A stretch of DNA of 64,000 bases from Ophiosphaerella korrae (taxonomy: Eukaryota > Ascomycota > Dothideomycetes > Pleosporales > Phaeosphaeriaceae). Location: assembly GCA_028456385.1 (NCBI GenBank), contig JALNQF010000001.1:62001-126000 (forward strand). Reading direction: 5' to 3'. Every line of letters starts with the position of its first letter. The stretch's first letter is position 1. Positions 35,927-45,633 of the stretch are shown here, one piece after another. The notes beneath the pieces are model-generated. The model was not told where the DNA came from. It saw only the letters and a program-made list of their open reading frames with translations, and did not search any database. The translations under genes and the position numbers were made by a program.

Positions 35927-36959
35927 CTCTATTATTATTAAGCCTAGATATAAGAATAAGTATAATAAACGTACACTTAGAAAGAGAGATACTAAACACG
36001 TTATAAGAACTACGTATATTTATATAAATATATACTTTATAAGCTTTACTATTATTTATAGAAATAATATAAAGAAGAGACTTAGGATTTAATTTAAGAA
36101 AAGTATAACAAGAATAAGAAAATATTTTAATACTATTACGTAACACGTAATTAGTAAGAAGATAGTAATAATATATAGATAAAATAAGTATAAGAGAAGA
36201 TAAAGAACTCTATATTAATAAAGAAACTAGATTAATAACTTTAGCTCTAAGATAGATAAACTAGGACCTATCTAGAGAGGGAGATAATATTATAGGTGTA
36301 ATAGAAGAAATTAAGATAGAGCTAATTAGCCTTAACTTAGATACTAACAAAGTATAAGATAAGTAAAGTAGTAATCTTAATTAGGAGACTATATATAACT
36401 AAAACACCTAAAGTAATCTATAATCTATAGACTCTTAGTATCTATAGATTATAGATTAAAGTAATCTATAATCTACTAGTCTTAGTAACTATAGATTATA
36501 GATTATAATAAGTATATAGTTAGTAGGATATATATTATTAGGATAGTATTAGTAATTTAATTCTTTAACTATAGAACGCTAATAAAAGATAGTTATAAAA
36601 TATCTTCTATTATTTATAGTTATTATAGATTACTTCTAAGCTTTTACTATTACTTTGTAATCTACTAACCTCTTAAGATAGGCACTTGTAGTTAACAATA
36701 GGTAGCTTATTATATTTTACTAGTTATTCTTAAGAGTAAGTAGCTTAAAGTTATTAATACTTGTTTATAGTTATTTACGCTTATATAGCTATATTTAACT
36801 ATTTTTTACTTTTACTAGAATATATATATCTTATCTAGGGCTAAAAATAGTTATCTTATAGACTAGACTAAGACTTTAGTAACTCTATAAATAGATAGAC
36901 TTATCCTTATACTACTTTAGATATAAGTATTCTATAGTAAATATAGGTTTTTAGCTTAT
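35927..36959. other. RIP-mutated relic, unidentified
   Basis: AT-rich sequence between the LTR and the helicase remnant. A plus-strand stretch from about 35941 reads without stop for some 50 codons and is Lys/Arg-rich, but matches nothing I know. It includes the twin hairpins listed separately. Confidence 0.4.
36414..36505. repeat. Two consecutive inverted-repeat hairpins
   Basis: TAATCTATAATCTATAG (36414-36430) is followed after 11 bases by its exact reverse complement (36442-36458). A second copy of the arrangement follows at once: 36462-36475 and 36489-36505. Each can form a 14-17 bp stem with a short loop. Confidence 0.85.
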
Positions 36960-37600
36960 ATATATCTACTTAACGTACTTATACGTACTATTATAGACTT
37001 TTAGGCCTTAGCTAAGCGTACTATTTTAGCTATATAGAATAATAACGTTACTACTATTAATAGTTCTATACTTACTACCTTTCCTAGTATCCTAGTAGAG
37101 CTATTAGGTACTAATTCTATAGATATTAAAGATAGTATAGCCTAGGATTAACCCCTAATAGAGCTTTTATAAGCTTTTAAGCCTCTAAGTTTATTACTAT
37201 TAAAGCTATTTTTAAAAGAAAGTACTCCTATTATTCTATTACGTAATCTTTATCTTAAATAAAGCCTCTATAATAGAACCTACTTAACTATTATATATAT
37301 TAGTTCTAGGATTTTAGAGGTGTAGATTTTATCTAAAGAGTTTATAAGATAGTTATAGCTTATTCTATATATTAAGCTTTCTTCTATAGTTAGTAAGCTT
37401 CTATTTATTATTTTATAGGTCTAGTTTCTAGTTTACTTTTCTTTTATAATTACTATTAACAAGTCTTAAAGCTAGTTACTATCTATTATAAGTATAGATC
37501 TATAGTATCTTATATTTATATATAAGTAGTTATATATTATAATATCTTATATTACTACTTTAGCTAGTCTTTTAGTTTTACTTCTAGCTATTTCTCCTTC
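36960..37600 (+). pseudogene. Helitron-type PIF1 helicase C-terminus, RIP-inactivated
   Basis: Plus-strand translation with stops recovers the C-terminal helicase region of RepHel proteins. LAKRTILA then NNNVTTINSSIL (about 37.0-37.07 kb) matches the L..RAILA.RN..V..IN motif. STPIILLRNLYLK then NRTYLTI (about 37.22-37.29 kb) matches PI.LLRNL.P..GLCN.TRL. SFIITINKS then stop-S-stop (about 37438-37473) matches the F.ITINKSQGQ motif with both Gln codons turned to stops. A final IDL....F..GQLY.A.SR-like stretch ends near 37.59 kb. The Rep domain and the 5' part of the helicase are not recognisable. Confidence 0.75.
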
Positions 37601-39000
37601 TACTAAGAGCGCCTATAGAGCTATAAATATTATATATCTTAAAGTTTTACTACTATAATATACGTATATTTATTCTTTTTATAGTATCTTTTCTTTCTAT
37701 TTTATAGTTTTATAGAGGTTATTTTATAAATTTTTACCTTTTATAGGCTTTAATTTATATATATTTTTTATTTTTATAGTCTTTAACTAGCTCTAAATTT
37801 ATATAACTTACTTTTACTTATAGTTACTTACTTTTACTACGCAAAATTAGTACGTTTTATAGCTATTAGTATAGCTTAGTAGTATATATAAAGTACTTAC
37901 TCCCTATTTACTCTATTACTCCTACTTCTTACTCTCTCTTTCTCTCTTTAGCGTAAGTTATAAGCTTTTTTTCTAACTTTTATAGAGTATTTACTAACTA
38001 TTTCCTAGCTATATATTTTTATAAATTAGCTACTAATCTACTTTTTACTAACTCTATTCTAATAATTATATACTTTCTACCTATTTTCTAGATTTTTACT
38101 AACTTTTTATAGTATTATAGCTAAAGATACTAATTACGCTAGTAATAATAGCCCTAGAAACCCTAGTAATTTACCTATAGAGAGTACTAATAATATCCTA
38201 TAAGGTCTAATTTCTACTAATTATCTATATATTAGCTACAAATCTAGAGATTTACTAGAGATATAGCTTAAAAAATAAAAGCTTTTTAATACCTATTAAG
38301 TCTATTAACTTTGTAATTAGGATAGAAAGGAGAGGCCTAAGTTCTATAAAGAGTCTAAATTCTACTCCTTTAGTATATTTATAGCCTTATTTTTACTTTT
38401 TTTCTTTTTTTACTAACTATAAACTCTTATAGAACGCGTATAAAATCCTAAAGCTACTTTATTATAGTATTATAGAGATCTTACTAAAAAGCTTTATACG
38501 TCTTATATCTAGCTTATAGGTCTATTTATAGACTATAAGATCTAGTAAAGTATTTTTTATAGCTCTTATATAAACTACTATTATAGCTCTAAGGAGGCCT
38601 ATTATAGTCTTTAACGTTAGTTTTTATTTCTATTTTATAGTCTATTACTAATATTTTATAGCTAATATAGATAGAGATACTCTAAAAAAAGATAGTAAAA
38701 AGGACTATAAGGATAGAATAACTAAAAAAAACTATTGTAAAGGTTATAAAAATTCTACCTCTAACTCTAAAACTCTTACTCTTAAGCGTCTTAAGTCTAA
38801 GAAAGACTATAATATACCTATTAAGTCTAGCAAGTATCCTTTATTAGGTATTTATTTCCTTAGTTTTTTTCCTATTTTCCTCTTACTAATATTATAGATA
38901 TCTTTACTAAGATCTATAAGGTCTATAAGACCTTACGAGACGCTTAAAAGGCCTTAGATAAGCTTAAGGAAAAGGCTCTTAAGATATAATTTTTAGGTCT
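37601..39000. other. RIP-mutated relic, unidentified
   Basis: A T-rich, promoter-like tract at 37.87-38.0 kb precedes a plus-strand region (38.12-38.98 kb) whose broken frame reads like mutated coding sequence (SPRNPSNLPIESTNN, KSRDLLEI, DRKERPKFYKESKFYSFS). I do not recognise the family. It may belong to another transposon or be the tail of the Helitron. Confidence 0.4.
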
Positions 39001-39779
39001 TCTACAACATTTGCTTTATAAATTACGGCTGTAAATAGGCGTAAAATGCCTTAATAATATACCTATACAGTAGTTTTTAAGTCTATTACAGACTACCTAG
39101 AGCTTTTCTCTAGGTTAGTAATACTAGTTAATACTAGTTAATTCCTTTACATTTACTTTGCGCTACCGTAAACTATTTGCTAAACTTACTTATGCTAAGC
39201 CTATTTAGCCCTAAACATCTAAGCCTTACACACACTAGCTAATAGGCTAGCATAGAAACCTCTCATTCAATATCTTTTTACCTTAACCAACTAAATTTTT
39301 TTAAACTAATCGAGCTACCTTAGCGTAAGAAATCCTATTTCAACTATAAAGCACACCTAGGCAAAACAGCAGTTATCCAATATTATATGAACTTCGCATA
39401 CATTATTACAATATAAAAACTAGAATGGCGGCTTAAGGGGGATAGCTAGGACTAGTCCACAAGGTGAGTCCATTAAAACTTAGTAATGCGCAGTAATCAA
39501 CACGGTTAACATGTGTGAAGAGGCTGAGCTCTATCCAAGGTATTAGCACGTATTAACCAGGTGTGGATGAAACCATATGTTTGGAATTAACTATCTATTT
39601 TATCTAAAGGGATAACAAAGCTGTCTGTCAAAGGTGGATAGGTAATGTATCGCCTTTAGCTGACTACTTTCAGCTGACAGCACTACGTCCCCTTTGAAAC
39701 CCATCAGGAGCGCCTCAATTGCATAACCCAATCTCCATTTTTCCACCCAAATTTTTTCAGGCCCTTCAGCCTCAGGCAC
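39001..39779. other. Island border, composition returns to normal
   Basis: CpA and TpG reappear from about 39.0 kb. The sequence is the 3' flank of the membrane-protein gene. No gene or element was recognised. Confidence 0.4.
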
Positions 39780-40616
39780 TTACTCCCTTTCTCGCTTTCT
39801 GTCATAATCTGAAGGCGCGGGGTATAGAGAATATCTATGCGCTTTGACAGGTGCTGGCGGCGTAATATCACGCTCACTTAGCTCTGCTTGTCTCCGATGC
39901 CACTCCCGTTGTAGGCTGTGCACCCACTCTTGTTCTCGAAGATCTTCCGCATAAAACCTCAGGCTTGCTCCTAGGCTGTGGCTCGAACTAGGGGGCGCAA
40001 GTACGGATGCTGGAATCACTGTGACGTTGTTGACGCTGTCGGAAGTTAAACTGGGCTGGGAGCCTGTGTTGGGGCGACTACCTGAGGAGGGTAATGATCG
40101 GAGTGGAATTGTTTGGCTTCTTTCAGTCTCCCGTTCTATAGCAGCTCTTTCGCGCGCTTTGCGGAATATTTTGATGAGGGCTATGATTATACTGAACGTG
40201 ACAATGACAGGGAGGAGAACGATCCATATCAATCCTGCATTTGTTGGCAGAGGTCGGGCACTAGAAGTAGGGGAGCTATGAGAGTTTTGCGCGGTGCGTG
40301 GGTTGATAGCCAATGCTGTTGACGTGGATTTGTTTGTCAAGGCTAGGCAAGTGGGCCTGCAGTTTTGGAGATAGGCGGTGTAAGCTTTGTCGACATTATC
40401 CGTGTTGCAAGTGCCAGTGCAAAACTTGCTGCGGTAGACTCGATCACGAAGTCCAGGGATATCGCAGATACAATCCATGTTGATGGGATCTTCTAAGCAC
40501 CTCTCGAAGCTTTTTGCGAACTCTTGACATGTTTTCACGCAACTAGGAAACTCGAAGCCCTGTCCGAGTACCACTAGTGCCGAAACCAAGAGGAGGAGGG
40601 CGATATTGAGGCGCAT
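39780..40616 (-). CDS. CFEM-like Cys-rich single-pass membrane protein
   Basis: An intronless 278-residue protein. A signal peptide (MRLNIALLLLVSALVVLGQG) is followed by a compact domain with nine cysteines at residues 26, 30, 40, 49, 51, 66, 70, 86 and 90. The pattern C-x3-C-x9-C-x8-C-x-C-x13-C-x3-C-x14-C-x3-C, including the DCIC core, resembles the CFEM fold of fungal surface proteins, with one extra cysteine. A Ser/Thr-rich stalk (about 94-125) leads to one membrane helix (128-151, LIWIVLLPVIVTFSIIIALI). A basic, Ser/Pro-rich cytoplasmic tail of about 125 residues follows. This topology suits a cell-surface receptor or adhesin; CFEM proteins act in host interaction, haem uptake and wall integrity. 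The stop is about 780 bases from the RIP island. Confidence 0.82.
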   Translation of the reverse strand: MRLNIALLLLVSALVVLGQGFEFPSCVKTCQEFAKSFERCLEDPINMDCICDIPGLRDRVYRSKFCTGTCNTDNVDKAYTAYLQNCRPTCLALTNKSTSTALAINPRTAQNSHSSPTSSARPLPTNAGLIWIVLLPVIVTFSIIIALIKIFRKARERAAIERETERSQTIPLRSLPSSGSRPNTGSQPSLTSDSVNNVTVIPASVLAPPSSSHSLGASLRFYAEDLREQEWVHSLQREWHRRQAELSERDITPPAPVKAHRYSLYPAPSDYDRKRERE

Positions 40617-41942
40617 CGTTATGGTGACTTCTTGCGTGGTGTTCCTCGCCTGTTGGTGTTGTAGTTTAGGAAGCTGTAAGCAATTAGAAGCTTATGGGGA
40701 GTAGATACACCTTATATATGCAAAGGTTATGGTTAGGGTAATAACTGAAGAAGTAGCCAAGTTGCTTGCAAGATAACTTCACTTTGCATTCTCACCGAGG
40801 CTGAAATTGCACAAGCTCCGTTTGCAACCCTGCTATATCGCGCAGGTAGGGCTTAAGGTTAAGTAATCTGGCTATGTTCAAATATCTTTGAAATTGAAAT
40901 CGAAGTTTGAGTTGTAACGATATCGTGTACCCTATGATAAGATTGCTATAATCTTAGAAAGATTTTGAGCTCTCTATAGTGCTGAGATTATAAAAAAGTT
41001 AGTAGAATATATAGGAGTAGACTATAATTATATCCTTGCTCTCCCATATATAGTATGCATAGGAAAAGAGTGCGGGTAGATAAGACTATATTTACTACCG
41101 AGCTACACTTCCTTGTTCTACGAATAGCCCTTTGAGTTCAATATGCGTTATTAGAGAGAGGATTAGAGGCCTGCAGAGAGTTTTACTTGTTACTGTCTAC
41201 CTCTTAATATTATCTTGAAACCGTGACGAACTTAAAATTAATACTATCCTTCACTTTCTCTACTCTTGCTAAGCTAAGAAAAACCTTCGATGCTCTAGAA
41301 CGTAATCTTAAATAGCAATAGCTGGACTGTAAATACTCTACGAATATAAGAACATAGACTTTTCTATCTCCCTAATCCTATCTCATCGTACGCTTTGTCT
41401 CAACCTACTACGGACTTCAATTTAGTTTCTATCTTATTACTTAGAACTTAGTCCCGTCTTAGATTTGAGCTAGGCTGTTGCCTTCGAGTAAGTGTAGAGT
41501 GATGTATCATGTATACACAAATAAGCCTACTGCATCTAGATCGATACTGAAGGCTTTGGAAAACATTGGTGTACGTATGTATTCCCCTAAGGTATGTCTT
41601 GAGTTGAAGATAAAGGTATTAAAAACTTCACCTGCTATCAGGATATTGTTTAAAGTAATGTCCTTGACCGATTCCATACAAGAATACTACCTAAGTATTG
41701 TCAAATGGAACTCCGGAGCTCGATGAAATGGTATATAGGCTAATAGAGGGCCAACGATTAGCTCATTCCAGTATATGCGGGATTTTTAAGAATGTAGAGT
41801 CGAATGTTTGCAATGATTCACCTCGTCCTGAACAAACGCGTGCCGTCGCCTATCACAACAACCCCACTCTAGCCAGCCGCTATCCAAATTACTAATTGCT
41901 TCACTTGCTACTAGAACTTCATTTTGGTCTATATAAGTGATC
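40617..41942. other. Intergenic, partly AT-rich, no gene seen
   Basis: The stretch 40.9-41.4 kb looks mildly RIP-mutated. No reading frame with motif support. Confidence 0.4.
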
Positions 41943-42150
41943 AAATTATACCCATAATCATCGAACGCATACAAGGCATACTTGGCCTAGCGGTTTAATT
42001 ACCGGCGACGATACATTCGGATCGAGCAGGTAAGTCAAACTCTCTTAGTCAAGCAAGGCAAGGCGGCGGCAGCAGCAAGCAAGTTCAAAAGTTCAAATCC
42101 CGGATCTATCAGGTACGTACCCCCCTCCCCTCTTTTTTACCTTTTTTTTT
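41943..42150 (+). repeat. SINE-like / tRNA-like Pol III repeat, copy 1
   Basis: Almost identical to 56567-56788 over about 200 bases. It carries an A-box (TGGCCTAGCGG, 41983-41993) and a B-box-like AGTTCAAATCC (42090-42100), separated by an insertion with GGCGGCAGCA repeats, and ends in T-runs that would terminate Pol III. The putative acceptor ends do not pair, so it does not fold as a normal tRNA. No obvious target duplication. Confidence 0.75.
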
Positions 42151-45100
42151 GTTCCCAGTGCCCAATGCCCAGCACCTAGCCTCTCCCTCACTATTGAGGG
42201 CTGGCTAAGTCTAGCATTTCTCTTCTATGTATTCACTTTTTGCTTAGTTTTGATTATTTATCTGAGGAGATTTCCTAGAGGGTTCTTCCATTTGTCAATT
42301 CGTATACCAGAGTTGCTCTTCGACTACTAGAGCGCAATGCAACACTGTGCGGCAACAGTGCTATAAGAAAGCAAGTTCGATGCATCTCATAATCTCATGG
42401 GGCCGGCGCTATACGATATGACATTTGATAGTCGTAGGATAAAGTACAATTCGGGACACACAACAAACCAATAGGATATTGCGCCAACACGAGATCTCCC
42501 CACACGGTGTTATGGCACTTAGCCACAGCAGTAGCTATAGCCATAGCATGTAATGTAGTGGCGCAGTGACGACCAAATTTTACGGTTTGATTCAAGATGC
42601 AATACAAGGTTAAACAAGATGGTTAACGCACTTGGATCTGTCGATGATCAATTCCAGTCAAACTCTCGAGTTCGACGTTTGATACGACAAGATCACACTG
42701 CGCAATTGGTGATATAGACCTCTCATGCGCTTTGAAGGTCTCGAAAGGGTAATGGCTGTCATGCAAGAGCGTAATTAGCAGCAGTGGCTCAATACTCAAT
42801 GCCGATGCTCTGGTTTTGCCTTTGTGGATATGTGAAAATCCTTGTGTCAAGTACAAAGAACGATAAATAATGCTCTCATTAATGGCATTGAGACTTCAAG
42901 ATTATGCATATAGAGGAAAAAGAGTAATTTGGTAGCACTTGGTAGAAACAAAACCAAGGATTGGAAATCAGGATCGATTGTAACTATGTGCTGTTATCGC
43001 ACGCCATTGATTCAACTGGACGCTATTGCAAAGAACCATAGTTTATTCGACTGCGCAGACAACAAAAGCAGCGGCGACACTACGTTGGTAGTATTGCTGT
43101 TGCTACTGTTGCGTGTAAGGCCGGATAGACCACGATCCTCAACAGTAGCGCCCAGACGAAACAACCCACTGCTAACTACACAATCTCGAGAGCGCTGGCC
43201 CCAATCTCGTCAGGCTCAGTCGTTAACATTATGTAGCTTGTATGACGTCCTCATTCGTAGTCGAGATTTTGTTCCAACCCTGTCCGCTATACCCGAAAAT
43301 CCAAGTGAGTATGTGCTTGCCGTCTGGGTATACGTTAGGCGAAGAGGTAATGCTTCCCGGGGGTATTCCTCTTCAGAAGCAGTACTGATTAGTGCTTGGG
43401 ATTTATGCCGAGACGTAGAAGTCGACCTAGGCATAATCAGCAGATGTCAAAATGGTAAAAAGAAAGTGTAACCAACTGAGCTGCAATTTTGGACGAGGGA
43501 ATGGCTTGCATATTGTTGACGAGAAGATTGCCGGTATCAATGTCGTTGCCGAAGTAGCTGGATGTGCAAACTTGACTCCAGCTCCGGCCACAGCAGAATC
43601 TCGATAACCACAATAATCCTTCTGAAATTCGACCGTGTTTTTGGTTCTATTTTGAGACTGGAAGCCTTAGCTGACCTCAAGGTCAATGCCGAATAAGATT
43701 TTGTTCATAAACTGGGCAAAATTAGTTGAAATGTCATGCTACGAGGCGCGGGCATCGTGAAGTGTTACGTATTTGAAAATTGTGGAGTGGATTACAGAGC
43801 TACGACCGCAATTCCCAGTCAATTTGGGAGCTTCAGACTCAGCTAAAGGTGCCGACATTTGGTGGAAAGCCCGCATCTTGTAGAGGCTGAACGTGAGTGG
43901 AAACGAGAAGCCGATACTGCTGTTTCTCGAGACCAGAAAGCTTCCTGCTACAGGAGTCGAGAACGCACCTGATCCTTGCGGAAGTTTCATTGTAAGCATG
44001 GTTTTGTTGAGCAGGATGGGTAGGCTTTAGGTGTTGTGAGGAACGGAGCAGTGGAAGGGACAATTTTGTTTGAAGGAGGTTGACTTAACCCCAAAATGGC
44101 ATGGTCTTGTTCCTCTACCCTCCAACGACAAGTTCTCTCAAACACAATTTCAAAAAGAAATGTTCACTCCATATTCCCAATCACGTCGAACTTCACCGCA
44201 CTCTCACGGCTTTCCTATAGGTCTCTGTTCAAGGCAAAAATCCTCATGTGCTCTGCAATCACCTCACCAGATAGGTGATATGCAGCTACATCTTGGATGT
44301 TCATTTTTATGATTACATGCGTACTTCCTCTTTGAGCACAGATCGCGACGTCAACAACATTTCCATCCGCAGTACGACCTTTACTTCCTCCAAATGAGTC
44401 CGAGATTCAAGATTTGCCCAGCTTGTGCTAAAGCAATAACGTCAACTTAGCTTCACAAAGCCAAGTAATATATTTACGACTCCGAGGCAATATATTAATC
44501 CTAGCTCACAGCTTTGCTCCACAAAAAGTTTGGATATCATGTTAGGCATGAAATACCGGCTTATCCCAAGACACCATTGAACACTCTATAACCGGCGGGC
44601 CTTAAAGGCGGGTACGGACTTGGCTCTTGTAGGCATAGCCTCATGACGTTTAGAGGCCGTTGTGTAGTGCCTATTGAGTCAGCACCTCCACAGCCTCAGG
44701 GTTATGAGCCTGGTTGCCAGAGACCGCAACAAGCAATCTTCATTAATTAACTCAATTCAATCAATTCAATCCGCTCTTATACAATTTTGGGGTCAATTCA
44801 ATCCGAGAAGTAAATATTAATTCAACTTAACTCGTCAGCGCACTAACCTCATCTATTTAGTTTATCTAACTTATGCTATTTTGAAGCTCTCAAAGCTGCC
44901 TCTGCCGCCTATACTAACGTATTTTCTAGTGTTTTACTTGCCTAATACGACCAAACGCTTACGAGCTCCTACCTCCAATACTGTCTTAGCCAAACGTCTG
45001 CGCTCATTAGAGCTATCGCTCAACTCTCAACACCACCCCATCGGGCCCTAGCTGCTGCGAGCTAGGCTACTACATTTGAGTCGCAATTACTGGAGCCTCA

Positions 45101-45633
45101 GCTAGAGGTAGAGATCGTCAATAAAACGCAGAATATAGATAGAGACTTGGAGAGGGTGAGGAAAACGGTCTAAGTCCTGTGGAATTCAACGTCTAAATAC
45201 GGTTATAAAGAGTTCTTGTAGTGCATTGGCATGGTAATAATAGGTAACGCGAAGCTCTTGGTGAATTGGGTAGTCGTGGAGGCTCGTGACGAAGTAGGTA
45301 GTAATACCGACATACTATATCTTCACAAGACTCCTCACTAACGTCCAGGACTCATATTTGTCCCTAATATATCATGGATCCGCAATGGATATGATTGAAA
45401 GCGATGTGAAGCACTAGACATGACATCTCAGATAAAACCCACCTTGTATATGATTCATTATGTCTGGATGCACTGCTTTTGGGAATATCTTAGGCTATCC
45501 TAGGTAGTATTTAGAAGAATAGCCCTGGATTATGTGTAGTAATTCCCACATATGATGCAAACAGTAGGGGTTCTCTTCAATCTCCGTTTTTCAGTTCCCA
45601 TCCCTCAATGACAGGTTCTTTTCGATTGTTGTA
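42151..45633. other. No gene supported; short relics
   Basis: Contains several frames of 60-180 codons without motifs; the longest (42929-43471 plus) has no ATG near its start. At 44745-44830 the phrase TCAATTCAATCCG and close variants recur. At 45.06-45.17 kb a short plus-strand frame (FESQLLEPQLEVEIVNKTQ) looks like a fragment of old coding sequence. Confidence 0.4.

Larger units (their letters stand above)
26400..39000. other. AT-rich RIP-mutated repeat island
   Basis: About 12.6 kb in which CpA and TpG are almost absent while CpT, CpC and some CpG cytosines remain; TpA, CTA and TAG are hugely over-represented. This dinucleotide pattern is the known signature of repeat-induced point mutation in ascomycetes. 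No intact reading frame exists; frames are cut by stops every few dozen codons, mostly TAA/TAG at former Gln and Trp positions. The edges are abrupt near 26.4 and 39.0 kb. Confidence 0.93.

Noticed and set aside
27144..35931. Target-site duplication for the chromovirus
   Set aside because: Flanking 5-mers (AGCTT and CTCTA) do not match, even allowing transitions.
35922..36146. 74-codon open frame on the minus strand in the RIP island
   Set aside because: Composition is Ile/Asn/Ser/Tyr-rich as expected from AT-biased sequence, it overlaps the LTR end, and no motif is visible.
26400..39000. CRISPR-like or centromere interpretation of the AT-rich block
   Set aside because: No regular spacer array; readable retrotransposon and helicase motifs plus the CpA/TpG deficit explain the block as RIP-mutated transposons.
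42929..43471. 180-codon frame on plus strand
   Set aside because: No ATG near its start, a low-complexity Leu run, and no recognisable motif; opposite-strand frames are equally plausible.
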